Shown here: piece after piece, positions 12,601 through 24,273 of the stretch
How the letters are laid out: each line of letters opens with the position of its first letter
How positions within the stretch are numbered: the first letter of the stretch is position 1
Source of the DNA: Phycomyces blakesleeanus NRRL 1555(-)
Taxonomy: Eukaryota; Mucoromycota; Mucoromycetes; Mucorales; Phycomycetaceae
NCBI RefSeq assembly: GCF_001638985.1
Contig: NW_017265154.1
Location: 124,001 to 188,000 of the forward strand
Length of the DNA stretch: 64,000 nt
Direction of reading: 5' to 3'
Made by a program: the position numbers and the translations under genes
The notes under the pieces: generated by a model
The model's database searches: none
Told to the model about the DNA's origin: nothing
Seen by the model: the letters and a program-made list of their open reading frames with translations, nothing else

Positions 12601-13179
12601 TCTGCCCTGCTCTCTCTTTCTCTCTCTATAAAATCCTCATTTTGCTTATACATGCTCGGATAAGTAATAAATGCTGGCTCATATAATATACCAGAAAAAA
12701 AGAAAAGAATCAGACACATTCGGTAGTAAATTGAATTAACTTCAATGTATCCTCCCTCTATATGCTTAGGACCCAATTCGATCCACGAGCACGCGCTTGT
12801 ATGTTTCAGAGAATGCTACAAAAAAAAAAGGTCCTTTGATTTTGAAAGCGGCTGCTTTTCGTACCTAGTATGCAGCTGTAAAAAGTGTTTATAATAAAAA
12901 AAACCAAAAGTTAGATGTAAGCATATACATAAAAAAAATCATTTGTTCTACCCCACCCCATACCATACCATACCAAATGGTATTTATCAAGTAAAATAAA
13001 GGAGGCTGGTAGCTGCAGAAATGCACTTGAAAACAGGGAATACATATTCACTATATGGAAGGTTGTTAGTTTTGGCTTTCTTGTGTTAAAACCCGCCTCT
13101 TGCAGTGTTTGTCAAATGACATTCATTGCCACATAAAGATTTGTAATGTTACCAGACCGCAATTTTGACTTTTAAATCA
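8322..13179. other. Long repeat-rich intergenic spacer
   Basis: Nearly 5 kb with no gene I can support. Contents: (TA)n near 8836-8872, CATATA runs near 9070-9105, CA/GA runs near 9624-9660, a 7-bp minisatellite at 10569-10652, CTT runs near 11395-11418 and a T8A6 palindrome at 9737-9750. A transposon-end-like motif is at 11566-11580. The open frame at 12377-12631 (plus) has plausible composition but no splice partner or recognisable domain. 11800-12350 reads like decayed mobile-element DNA, without a clear coding trace. Confidence 0.45.
10569..10652. repeat. 7-bp minisatellite (TTCAATA / CTCAATA)
   Basis: About a dozen tandem 7-bp units. The left half is TTCAATA and the right half switches to CTCAATA, a one-base variant that spread over adjacent units. 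No gene is nearby. Confidence 0.85.
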
Positions 13180-13561
13180 ATGTTGAAGACGAACAAGATT
13201 GATCTTTCTAATACTCTAAAGCCTTTGTTTTCTTTAATGGTGTCAACAAATGATTGTAGAGTCGGCCATGTGAATTAAGAATAAAAAAAAAAGTTCTTTG
13301 TAGGAAGAGTTTATTGAGTTCCAAAAGCAACTCCACAAGACATGTTTGACTGGAGATTGTATGTTAAGGATCGAGTTTGAGGAATCAAGATGCAAAGATG
13401 CAATAATATCGGTAAATACTTGGAGGGGGTTGTTTATCTATTTATTCATTCATTTGTTTCTTTTTTGTTGTTGTTGCTCATTATCTCTGCAGGTGAAGGA
13501 GGTGAATAAATATGTAGGTAAATGTGCAGCCAATGAACAGCAAGATCGTAAAATTGATTAA
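13180..13561 (+). CDS. Candidate small spliced gene, function unknown
   Basis: The two downstream exons look sound: 13304-13411 (after TTTGTAG, before GTAAATA) and 13493-13561 (after CTGCAG, ending TAA), phase 0 throughout. They encode a hydrophilic, Cys-containing segment (KTCLTGDCM, ESRCKDAIIS, VGKCAANEQQD). A possible first exon, 13180-13239, starts with ATG and joins in frame to give 78 residues, but its donor (GTGTCA) is weak, so the 5' end is uncertain. I recognise no family. It could be a real small gene or a leftover gene fragment. Confidence 0.4.
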
Positions 13562-13892
13562 CCAATAAAAGTGTTTACAAAATATAAAAATATTCAAAGT
13601 GATTGAGTCCCCCCCTATTTTTTTTTCCTCTAAAGCTTTTTATATATCTATTGTGGTTATTTTTATTTTATCTTATTATTACCAGCAGCTTGTGCAGACG
13701 TCAACCTTTATTTTATGTGTGCAAAGTGAGTTTGATTAGGGTTCAATCTAAGAGCAAAGAAAACACTCATTTGTGTAAAACAGATCTCTCTTTCTCTTTC
13801 TTTTTTTTTTAATCTGTGGAAAGAATTTTTGGATTTGGATTTGTGTAATATATTTCCAGAAATGATAAATGTATATACTTTGGAGTCTGTAC

Positions 13893-13927
<35 letters not shown>

Positions 13928-14067
13928 AGCTGTGCTTGTGCTTGTGCTTGTGCGTGTGCTTGTGTACCTGTGTTCCTGTAGATAAATTTATATGTATATT
14001 TTCTTTTTCTTTTTCTTTTTATTATTATTATATATATATTTATAATTATAATTATTTTATATTTCCG
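13562..14067. promoter_or_regulatory. Upstream region of the YdcZ-like gene
   Basis: AT-rich spacer with a (TG)n run near 13905-13928, TGTGCT repeats to about 13965 and poly-T just before the ATG at 14068. The in-frame extension upstream of that ATG translates to Cys/Leu and Phe/Tyr repeats of the microsatellites and is taken as leader, not protein. Confidence 0.4.
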
Positions 14068-15496
14068 ATGCGACAAGAAACCGTACAAGAACAGTATCGG
14101 GCCGAGAGTACCACCCATGCACCTGATACTCTTCAAATGCACCATCTTGATAGTTTGACCACTCTCACCAGCCAAACCAGTCCAGACGTTCCAGCAGTTC
14201 CGGCAGTTCTGGAGGGTCCAGAGGGTCCAGAGGGTCCAGATGATCTAGAGGCTCCAGGGAATCAGTCTGGAGAGAGAAGACTAGAACTAGGATTAGGAGA
14301 AGAGCATGTGGATGTGCCTGAGTCTGAGGACTCTGACGATCAAGACAGCATTGTTGATGTTCAGCCTCCTCGAAGAAAAACCAAGCCAAACTTCCTACAA
14401 AAATTGCCTATCTTTTCTGTACTTTCATTGATATGTGCTGGTTGTGCACTAGCAATTCAATCAGGTAAGAAATAATATAACAAAAGAAGAAGAAGAAGAA
14501 ATGAAATGAAAGGAAGGGAAAAGACGAAAAGAAAAGAAAAGAAATTTCCGTACCAAGAGAGAAAAATAAATAAATAACTAAATAAATGCGATTTGATGCT
14601 TTGTATTGTTTTGTGTATAGCATGTAATGCAACATTGACTCGTTACGGTACTCGTTCCTTTACTTCTGTCTTTAGTTTTGGTTCAGGATTGATTCTGTGC
14701 ACTATATTTTTCCTTGTAGATATCTTTATTCTCAAGAGACCACTGCCTAACATACGCAAAGCTAAAGGTAATATATATAAATATATATATATACATAAAA
14801 GGGCTGAAAGACCTAAAGACTGAAAATTGGAAATCTCGAGGCAAAGTTTTATTACATAAATACATACATACATGTGTATGCACACGGTTATAAGAAGAAG
14901 AAGAAGAAGAAAATCTGATACGACTATTACTAATTTGTTTGTATGTTGTAAATATGTATAACATATATAGAGGCACCATGGTTCTCGTGGATAGGCAGGT
15001 ATTATGTGTGTGTGTGTGTTATGTGAATGGGGTTTGATTTTAATGCATTGTTCCTCATCGTTGAGAATATTACTATTAATACTATTTTACCATTAGGAGG
15101 GGTACTAGGTGCATATTATGTAATAATTAATATTCTCACTGTTCCCAGACTGGGTGCTGCTACTGTACTAGCCATCTTTGTTGGTTCTCAAGTGAGTTAA
15201 ATAAATAAATAAATAAATATATATATTGGCTGTTTAATTGTTTAATTTATTATTTGATGTTTTAGTAGTAAATAAATTAATAAAAGAGTAATTTGTCACA
15301 ACATGGCGTGTTATCATAGTTACTTATTTCAAATCATTATTCTATACATATAAATATGGATTTTATTTAGGTTATCGTGGCATGCATCGTTGACCACTTT
15401 GGGTTAGTGGGCATGAAGAAGAGACCATTCACTATCCCAAGGATTATCGCCTCACTTGGTCTGGTTGGCTGTGTAGTTGTGATTGCAATGTTTTGA
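14068..15496 (+). CDS. DMT-superfamily membrane protein of the YdcZ (DUF606) type
   Basis: Predicted multi-pass exporter-like protein of the YdcZ/DUF606 branch of the drug/metabolite transporter superfamily; substrate unknown. Five exons: 14068-14464, 14621-14767, 14971-14994, 15097-15191 and 15371-15496, giving 262 residues. The first about 110 residues are a hydrophilic acidic extension (EGPEGPEGPDD, ESEDSDDQDS). The YdcZ-like core follows: LICAGCALAIQSA, ARYG-like TRYGTRSF, PWFSWIGGVLGAYYV, PRLGAATVLAIFVGSQ and DHFGLVGMKKRPF, with hydrophobic helices between. The family is best known from bacteria, where the N-terminal extension is absent. Intron 3 (14995-15096) must use a GC donor (AG|GCAGGT): only then do IGG and VLGAYY stay in frame. 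The GT donor four bases later breaks the frame. Confidence 0.85.
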
Positions 15497-16306
15497 AGCT
15501 TGTGTAAATACATCTATTCATTAATCTGTTTCGTTGGTCCATTAGATCATTTCGACTAGCCAGCCCATATAAATATATATTTTGGTTAATTGATTGATTT
15601 ATTGATCAATTCAGTTTATTCACACCTGAGAAAAATTATTTACAATATATATGATGATAAAGATGATGATGAAGATGAAGATGATAATGATAATGATGAT
15701 GATAATAAGAGTAAGAGTGAGAGTAAGAGTAAGAGTAATAATAAGCATAATAAAAGAAATAATAGGAATAGGAAGAAAGGATAAGATTACTCTTTAGTAT
15801 CAAATTAAGTAAATCTCACTTGTTTCTTGTTTTCGTTATGTGAATATGTATTTTTTGGCTTTTCTTCTTCCTTCTTCTTCTTCTTCTTCTTCTTTTCACA
15901 AGCAACTGAACCTATAGAATTATATCAAAGTAAACCGCATATTACATAGCCACTATAGACTCTTTTTCTTTCTTCCTTTCTTTCTATTAACATGCCAGTG
16001 AAGTTGATGAAATAAATAATAAAAATAAATAAATAAATAATAAAAGAAAGGTAATGAAATTATCCTATGTGCGTGTGCGTGCATGCATGTGTGTGAGTGG
16101 GTGAATGGGTGAATGTAAGTGTGAGTATGAGTGTGAGTGTGAGTAGGTGAGTGAATGAATGAGTGAATGATTTTGAAAATGTTTTGCGGCTGATTGGTTG
16201 GTTGATGTTGTTCTTTCTTGTTATGTGGAGTGGTGTCGAGTGTAGCGAAAATGATCTTTTTTTTTTCTTAGGTCTTTCAATGTGCCCGCCTTGTTTTCTT
16301 CTTCTT
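15497..16306. other. Convergent 3' region (YdcZ-like / GATA factor)
   Basis: Contains GATGAT and GAGTAA short repeats (15650-15780), CTT runs (15865-15895) and GTGAGT repeats (16075-16165). The frame at 15590-15784 is an Asp/Lys/Ser/Asn microsatellite translation and is rejected. Polyadenylation signals for both genes are probably here, but I cannot choose one. Confidence 0.45.
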
Positions 16307-18123
16307 TTAATGATCAACTGGTCTATTGATATTCCCAAAGTATTGTTCGGGCATCTGAATTTCAGAAAAGCGTGTGGAAGATTGCAGATATGAAGAGGCA
16401 TAAGGGGATGGGCCGATACAATGTGATGACTGGACTGTAAGAGATCCTTTCCGTAAAAGCTTTGAATAATCTTGAGTAGAAGATTAGATACAATGCATCA
16501 ATATTCCATTATTTATATGATTTGATATAAAAGCAATAGTAAGAATAGGTTGAGACTTACGTAGACCGCATGCATTACATAGTGTTCGTGCACCGTCTGG
16601 GCCTCGACGCCATTCAGGTGTATTGGTGGTATTACACGAGTGACATCTTTGGCCAACCATGCTTCGTTTCTACAAACGATCGAGTAATTCAATTGACATG
16701 AAATTGGTTTATGAATATTCACCAAGAAAGAAATACATATAGTATGGAAAAGCTAACAAATTCAAAATTAAAATATACAGAATGAAATTAAATACCTACA
16801 CTTCGTCTTCGATATTTTGTATGAGAATTATCTTGGACATTTCGTGCCTGGCGTATCAGATCATATTCTGTTTCGTCAGCCTATTAATGGGCAAAAATAA
16901 TATCGACAATATTAATATTAAAACTCTGTATACCATTTTTTTAATAATAAAATAATAATACTAACCTTTCTTTCTGATCCCATAAATGTGTCAGTAAAGT
17001 TTGTCTTTGAAGTTGATCTGCCTTCTATAACCTGAAGAGATTCCAGAATATCATTGGCACCCTTGGAAATAAAGTCAAAAAAGGCGTCTCGACCTTCTTG
17101 GGAAAGTCTGTTACTCTCATACTTTAGGCGAGCCATATCTTGACACAACGTGAAGCATTTGTCAATCACCTATACATATATATATATATATATATATATG
17201 CGTGTGTGTGTATGTGTGTGTGCGTGTGTGCGTGTATATAGTCAAATAAGCCCAAATAATAATACATATACATGTATACATAAAATAAAAGGACAAAAAA
17301 AAAGAAATATAAAAAAAAAGATGATTGATGATATAAATCAGTAAATCTGTAGCAAATGCATAAAAACCAATCATTAATATGAACTTCTTTTTTTATATAT
17401 ATTCTTTATATATATATATATATATATCTCTACAGAATTTCACACCCACAAATAATAGTAATAGTAATAATGCATGTCCTGAAAAGCTTCACCTCTTTTA
17501 AATCCCCTGGTTCCAAAGGCGTCTGAGCTTCGCGGTCGTCTGGATTATCGAGGTTTTCTAAGCGGGGTGATATTACAGCCGAGAATGTTGTTGATGATGG
17601 AGGCTGATAGTTTGGTGATGGTTGTGATTGAATCAATGAATCGGATTCTTCTGATCCAGGTGTGTTTTGTAAAGATCTATGGTAAAAGGGTATTGTCGCG
17701 CCTAGTTTTTGTAATAGACCGACTGATTCTTGGTTGGCTGTGAATAAGTTATTGAATGGTGGGAGAGCTGAAATTTTTGGTCTGTCAAGAGTTATTTGTT
17801 TCGATGTTTCGATGTTTCGTTATTTCGTTATTTCGTTATTTCGTTATTTCGTTATGGTTATTGTCAGTTTGGTTGTTTGGTTGTTTAAAGAGATGATTGT
17901 AAATACATTGGCAATGCATTTGTGGTATTCAAAATTATTTATTTATCTATTTCCTTTTTTTTTGGAAACAGAAACATAAAGGGTATTAAAGACATCAAAG
18001 AAAAAAAGAAAAAACCTACATTGGACTAGAATTTGCAAAATAGCCCATGTCAACCTCATTGGATGTTGGGGATTGACATGGATCTTCTTCTGGCGATTTC
18101 TGGCATAACTCTGAGATGTTCAT
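16307..18123 (-). CDS. GATA zinc-finger transcription factor, WC-2 type finger
   Basis: Nuclear DNA-binding protein. Six exons, 18123-18020, 17781-17493, 17169-16966, 16880-16800, 16669-16561 and 16470-16307, give 316 residues. The finger near the C-terminus (residues 235-260) is CHSC-x18-CNAC, loop [14 protein letters not shown], followed by [10 protein letters not shown] across the last junction. An 18-residue loop with this sequence is the type found in the White collar 2 blue-light regulators, rather than the 17-residue loop of AreA/SreA factors. Unlike classical WC-2, I find no PAS domain: residues 1-130 are Ser/Pro-rich and 131-200 look helical ([31 protein letters not shown]). It may be a short paralogue in the light pathway or an unrelated regulator with that finger. 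The final acceptor is CTCAAG, not pyrimidine-rich. Confidence 0.85.
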
Positions 18124-19252
18124 GAGAATTCAACCAAAGAAGGAATGTATTTCTTCTTCTTTTCTTCCAAAGAAAAAAAAAGACAGAAAAATAAATAAAT
18201 ATTACAGAAAGTCTAGCGGAAAAAAATAAAATTAAAATATACTATATACTATATTGTAGTATAATATAATATAATATATAATATAATATAATATATATAT
18301 ATAATAAAATTAATAAAATAAAATAAAGTACATATAAAAATATATAGAAATATGTATGATTTTGAGGAGAATTAAGAGGAGAATAAGTAAAGAAGTAAAG
18401 AAGTAAAGAAGTGAGGAAGAGGGAGAAAAGGGTTTATCTTGTAGTATTAGTATTATTAGTATTATTATTTTAATTTCTATTGTTTTCTGGAAGAGTGATT
18501 TAATGAACAATTGCACTGTTACTTCTAGACTAGTGAGGCTTATATAAGCTAAAGAAAGATACCTGGCTGTGATATACAAATCATTATAATTATAACTATA
18601 TATAAATATGTATACAACAAAAAGGTACTTTAATGAGCTCGATAAGTTTTCTTCAAGAACCCCTCCTTTTATTTTTAATTTTTGTTTTTTGCTTTTTGTT
18701 TTTCTATATAAATTCATTTATATTCAGTTGCTTGATTTAGAGTATATTTTGAATGTTTATTTTTATTTTTATAAATTAAGCACACACAGTAATTGTTTTG
18801 GCAGTCAAGAAAAAAGATACATTTTTTATATAGTCATTAATATTACTATTGTTATTATTTACGAGTTAATAAATATGCATGTACTTTTTGTGTGTGTGTG
18901 TGTGTGTGTGTTTGGCTAATGTACCGGGCCTGCGTTTACTTCCATTTGAGTTGCAGATAATTAGGGAGTATGAAAAAGGGTCTTGGAATCATTTCCCTAA
19001 AAGAAGCCTATAGATTGTGTATAAATACCCGTACATACATAGATATATTTGTATCTATTAAAAGTAATCATAATAAATAAAGAAATCATTCTGTGTACAG
19101 TTTGTAGTTTATTCAACATTTGAAGCCTATTTAGCCAAATACATATGCATACACATACACATCTGCATATGCACATAAATATCACTTATACTTGTAGTCA
19201 TGTCTTTATTGCACTTCCAATAAGCCCATAAGAGAAAAGTATAACCCCAAAT
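18124..19252. other. Intergenic region between GATA factor and Rfc3
   Basis: Promoter side of the GATA gene and 3' side of Rfc3. Very AT-rich, with ATAATATA arrays at 18235-18310, AAGTAAAG repeats near 18385-18412 and a GT run near 18890-18912. No coding exon recognised. Confidence 0.45.
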
Positions 19253-21731
19253 CTATGCTTGAGGACTCGCCAGGCTTGTACCCAACTTAAAGGCACCCAC
19301 AAGGGCACCCAACTGAATGGTCTCATTTGCACCCTCACCAAGACGGTACCTTTGATAATAAATCAAGGAGAAGATTTCTTAGTACAAGTAAAAAGCGAAA
19401 AAAAAGAAACCAAAAGAAGGAAAGAAAAAAGGGGAAAAAAAAAAGAAGAAACCCTATTATACTCTATGCCTATCTCTATATCTCTGTATTTTACTCTCTC
19501 TTTATATATATAAATCATAAAGTATATTTCAAAAACTATCCTTGTAACAAAAGAAAGAAACTTACTCAATGTCTGAAAGAGCTTCCAGTAAGAAGACCTT
19601 GGAATTGGAGGGCAATTCAACATCCCTCAAGTAAAGGTGGACTTCTTCAAGGATGTCCTGCAATGCCAGTCCGGAATCTTGCTTTAGACTCTCAATCCCT
19701 AAAAAAATCAATCGATCAGCCCAATTAATCATATACACTACACTACATCACAGCACACCACACCACACCACACTACACCACAGCACAGCACGGCATAGCA
19801 CAGCCCAATATAACATAACATAATCTTGTAATTAATAAACTGGTCTATCTATTTGTCTATAAATCTCTGTATGTATGTATGTATGTATATTGGTCTTACT
19901 TTGGAAAACAGTAGTGTATTCTTCTGAAAGCATCCAATGAACAATCTGATGGATATCATTTGGATGAGGGTGTCCTGTGCAGTTGTAGATCGCTGTCTCA
20001 TCCACCCGCTCATACGCAGCATGGCATGCCTGTAGGATATTAAGGGCACGTCGCATATCACCTCTCGACAGTTTCAAGAGTGCCCCTTTACCATCTTCTG
20101 TCAAATTAATCCTATTTTTTTTTAAAAAAAAAAGTTATTGTGATCCCTTTTCATGTCAATAGCTGTTTCCCTCGTATTGACCCCCAATGAATTGAATTGA
20201 ATTGAAATGAAATGAAATGAAATATATATACACATCTTCAAGGAGTCGAAAAAAAAACACGTACAATGCATAGCGCACAGCGTACAGCATACACGTTCAA
20301 ATACAATTCTAGCTATATATGTATGCACATATGTGTGTCTGCATATACATATACAGGTCCCATATGTAGATAGATATATAATTGTATATATATATATCAC
20401 TTACCCCTCAGCCTCAACAATGGTCTCAAGTCGTTTCTCAATCTGTTCAGTTTCAAGAGGTGCAAATCGGAAACGAGTACAACGCGACTGGATGGCCGGA
20501 ATAATCTTACTGACATAATTACACACAATACAGAACCGTACATTCTTTGTATACTTTTCGATAACTATACAACATTTAATACATTAAGCATTCAAAAGAA
20601 AGACAAAGACAGATACAAATAATTTAGCTTTTTTTTGTTTTGTTTTTGAGTAGCATTATCATTGTATTTCCCCCCCCCCCCCCCAAGAAATAAATAAATA
20701 AAAAAAAAGGGACATTTATGTGTATATATATAAGCATTATTACTTGCCTCTGCGTAGTGCAGCTTGTGCTTGCGTAGTCATGGCATCTGCTTCATCAAGA
20801 AGAATAAGCTTGAATCCCGAACTGGATGACAATATATGTTAATCATCTACAATCTGAGCAAGTTATTCATAACACTTGCCTGTACATGGTACGAGTACTG
20901 GCAAAGTTCTTGATTTGTTCACGTACAACCTCAATACCACGATCATCAGAAGCATTCAACTAGATAGAGATGTGTGTGTGTGTAGTAACAATATGTCAGA
21001 TTACGTACGAGAACAATTGAACATTCAATCAAATGATTATTTTCTGACCTCGAGAATCATGGATTTGTAATGATCTCCATACAATTTGCGTGCACATGCA
21101 AGAATCGTTGATGTCTTTCCGGTACCCGGAGGACCATAAAACAAGAGATGAGGAAGTCGATTGGCATCAATAAAGGTTTCGACTTTGTATTGTGCATATA
21201 TATTTAATTATTATTATTGTTATTGTTATTATTGGTATTGGTATTGGTATTGGTATTTGTATTGGTATGGTTTGTATGATATCGTGTGTGTGTAGGTGTG
21301 CATATATGTATATGTATATGTGTATGTATGTATGTACATATATATATATATTGTTGTTATTGAAGTTGATTTAAATGGTTAGCACATTCAAACGTGCTCT
21401 TTGCAGGTATACATATATCTGTACTTTTATTTTGTATAGAACTCAACTTGTAGAGGTAATGTCTTCATGCGAGACGAGATCGCTCAATGACTTTGGGCGA
21501 TACTTTTCAACCCTGATGTTTTTATGTTTATTTTATTTATTGTTGCCATTGAACGAATGAGTGAGTGAGCGAGTGAGTGATTGAGTGAATTTATATATAA
21601 AAGAAAAAAAGAAAAAAGAAATGAAAGGCTAATTATTATTACTTGTTTCTTTAAAGAGAGTATGATAGAAAGATAAAGAAGTATATATATATATATATAT
21701 ATTTATGAATGAATTGCTGTCTGTATGCATG

Positions 21732-21770
<39 letters not shown>

Positions 21771-21864
21771 GTATGTGTATGGTGTTGAGAAAATGCTTTA
21801 TATACCAAGGTAGGTTGTCAAGTTGTGCGCTTGTGTCGACTAGCTTTCCTTTTCCTTTTGACAT
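19253..21864 (-). CDS. RFC3: Replication factor C subunit 3 (clamp loader ATPase)
   Basis: Small AAA+ subunit of the RFC clamp loader, which opens PCNA onto primer-template DNA (yeast Rfc3, human RFC5). Nine exons: 21864-21806, 21512-21448, 21182-21049, 20959-20880, 20821-20748, 20564-20405, 20111-19900, 19698-19566 and 19349-19253. Product is 337 residues (yeast about 340). Visible: LPWVEKYRP at the N-terminus, Walker [10 protein letters not shown] (58-66), [13 protein letters not shown], Walker [10 protein letters not shown] (121-128), sensor-1 region, the RFC-specific SRC motif (164-166, [12 protein letters not shown]), the lid, and the C-terminal collar ending in [11 protein letters not shown]. 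Two adjacent introns, 20822-20879 and 20565-20747, use GC donors (AG|GCAAGT and G|GCAAGT); no GT donor keeps the frame. Acceptors of exons 3 and 9 are CAAAG. Confidence 0.95.
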
Positions 21865-22335
21865 GTTGAACAAGTAATTAAAGCGCGTTTGAAATTTTTC
21901 TAGTTGACTTATTTTTTTTTTAAAAAAAAATTCACAATAATAATAATCGGTGCTTAATTCTCTCTCTCTCTTTCTTTCTTTCTTGTGTGTGCGTACACAA
22001 GGAGGGAGAAAGAGGGGGGGTAGAAAAGGGGGTGAAATGGAAAAAATATTAACTTTATCAGTCACGATAAAAAAAAACAAATCGGGGAATTGAGTGAGTG
22101 AATGAAGACAAAAAAGATAAAAAGCTTGGTTTTGGTTTTGGTTTTGGCTTGAAGATTGCTCAATTTTGTTCTTATTAAATCAATCTAATAATAAATCTAC
22201 ATAGACACACAAATAGCCACAAACAGATACAAATGAACACAAACGGACATTTGCACAAATATATATGTATATATATATATAAAGGAAATTTGTAGATGTA
22301 GATGTAGATATATTTATATTTATTATTATTATTAT

Positions 22336-22367
<32 letters not shown>

Positions 22368-23376
22368 TTACATTATATGTGTATTTACATTTCATAATCC
22401 AAGACAATGGTGTTTACAGGTGAAGTCTGGAATGTAGAAAAAAGGAAAGGAAATCATAGGCACTAGAAAGTAAAAGTAAAATTAAAATAAAATAGAAGGG
22501 GGGAAATGGAGAGCGAATTGGAAGGGGGCGAAAAGAAAACGAAAACAAAAAAAAGGGTTCATGAGAAAAAAGCAAGAGAAATGAAATGTCTTTTTTTTAT
22601 GAAAAAAAAAAAACAAAACAAAAAGAGAGAAAGATAGATAGATATAGAAGGAAGAAGTGGAAAAAGGCTATAAAAGAAGTAAGGCATAAAGGTTATTTAA
22701 AAGGAAAAGATAAATAAATTAATAATGCCAGTCCTCCTTCTTGGAGCTTTCTTTTCTGTTTTTTTGGGGGTTTGTAAAGCTAAAGAAGTGTGAGGGTATA
22801 CAACATCAGATACTAAGAGTACCAAGTGTTTGATCTTAACAGACTTGCTGAAGAAGTTGAAAAATGAAAAAAAAGCAGAAGATGCCGTTCTTTCTTTTCC
22901 TTTTCGTTTTTTTGTATGTATATATGTATGTATATATGTATGTATATATGTATGTATGTATGAGTGTATGTATGAGTGTATGTATGTGAGTGCGTGGATA
23001 AAGTGCATCAGTGAGTGAGTTTGTGCTTGCTTGCGTGCGTGCGTGTGTGAGTTTGTATGTACGTATGTATGTAGGTAAGTAGGTAGGTATGTATGTATGT
23101 ATGCGGTTGGTGCAATATTTGATAAAGACTCTGTCTTTAAGTCTTGCTTTCTCTCTTTTTTTTTGGTTTCTTTTTCGTAATGATTTGAAGAAGAATAAGG
23201 AGGAATACGTAGGAGGTAGGAAAGAGAAGGTGGCGGTGGCGTTGGTGGTGGCGGTGGCGGTAGTCGTAAAAGATGTTGTATATAATACATTCTTTTTTTC
23301 TTCTTTTGGCTTGTTTTGGAGTGATAAAGGGGAAGAGGGCAGATTTAAAAGTCATGGATCGATTACGGTACGTCAG
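21865..23376. other. Rfc3 promoter side and 3' region of the next gene
   Basis: Contains a T10A9 palindrome (21912-21930) just upstream of Rfc3, a TAG/TAC trinucleotide run (22320-22370), purine-rich tracts (22430-22680), a GTATATAT/GTAT ladder (22915-23100) and GGTGGC repeats (23230-23265). The minus frame at 22697-23290 reads Pro/His/Tyr-rich repeat translation and is probably 3' UTR of the gene starting at 24273. Confidence 0.45.
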
Positions 23377-24273
23377 TTATCCATCGATTCGTTTTCTTTT
23401 CCACTCGACGACCTGTTCGGGAAGAGCGATGACCTGCTCGTCTGTGCCGTCATGGTCGTGTCCAAGGACGATCTGGAAGCGGCCTTTTTTGATGACGTTT
23501 GTTGCTCGTTGTTGAGGCTTGGCTGTGGGATCGAGTGCAAATGTGGATTGGCGGCGGATGTGGGAAAGGAAGGGAGTGTCGTGGGATGTGTAGCTGGTGG
23601 CTTCGGTCGAACCGGAGCTGGAGTGGGCTGAGAAAGTCGAGCCGACTGATGAAAGTGCGGTGTGATCAGAACAGGCCGAGGAGTGGATTGGGATCGGCTG
23701 GACAGGCACAGATTTGCTCTTGGTCGGATGAATGCGTGAGTTGGTGGCTGCTGGATGGAAAGTGATGGCGTGAGACTGGTGGTGCCAGTAGTCTGAATCC
23801 CAGATCCGCAACAGACTTTGTTTTGCGCGCGACTCGGATGATTGGGCTGATCGGGCTGACTGGACAGAGAACTGGTAGGCGTTGATAGGAAGGTCGGTAG
23901 TGAGGGGCGCGGTGGCATAATAAGCCTCTTCTTCATCCTCGTTCTCTGTTTCGTCGTCGTTGATGTTGATATAGCTAGCATTGCTGCTGGTGTCGTCGGT
24001 CGTTCGAATCTTGATACCCGTCAGCTGGGCAAATTCTTTTGCGGTCAGATCTTCGCATTTGATCGTCGAACTAGCATGTCTATGACACACTTTCTCGGTG
24101 GCTGCAGCAAGGGCAGTAGGTGAATTATCCCAGCGCTTTTTGTTGCGTGAGTTTTGGGACCATTTTGTGAACATTGCAAGTCCCCGACGCCAGCGACTGT
24201 GATTAGCCGTCTGAGACGAAATGCTTGGAGGGGGCGAATGCTTTATTGAAGCGAGAGTCATGATAAGAGGCAT
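23377..24273 (-). CDS. Uncharacterised disordered protein with basic C-terminal motif
   Basis: Single-exon gene of 298 residues; function not recognised. The N-terminus (MPLIMTLASIKHS) is followed by a basic, Trp-rich patch (SRWRRGLAMFTKWSQ). The middle has a short ordered-looking block (CEDLTAKEFAQLTGIKI), an acidic run (DDETENEDEEEAYY) and long Ser/Thr/Ala/His-rich disorder. The C-terminus is more conserved-looking: KKGRFQIVLG, then EQVVEWKRKR. That looks like short motifs for docking or kinase recognition in regulatory proteins, but I cannot name a family. Composition is much less AT-rich than the flanks, and the antisense frames here are shadows. A second Met lies four codons in, so the exact start is uncertain by that much. 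Confidence 0.7.
   Translation of the reverse strand: MPLIMTLASIKHSPPPSISSQTANHSRWRRGLAMFTKWSQNSRNKKRWDNSPTALAAATEKVCHRHASSTIKCEDLTAKEFAQLTGIKIRTTDDTSSNASYININDDETENEDEEEAYYATAPLTTDLPINAYQFSVQSARSAQSSESRAKQSLLRIWDSDYWHHQSHAITFHPAATNSRIHPTKSKSVPVQPIPIHSSACSDHTALSSVGSTFSAHSSSGSTEATSYTSHDTPFLSHIRRQSTFALDPTAKPQQRATNVIKKGRFQIVLGHDHDGTDEQVIALPEQVVEWKRKRIDG

Noticed and set aside
15590..15784. Asp/Lys/Ser/Asn-rich frame
   Set aside because: Pure GATGAT and GAGTAA microsatellite translation, no promoter or homology sign.
22697..23290. 197-codon minus-strand frame
   Set aside because: Consists of translated GTAT and GGT repeats, Pro/Tyr/His-rich; probably 3' UTR.
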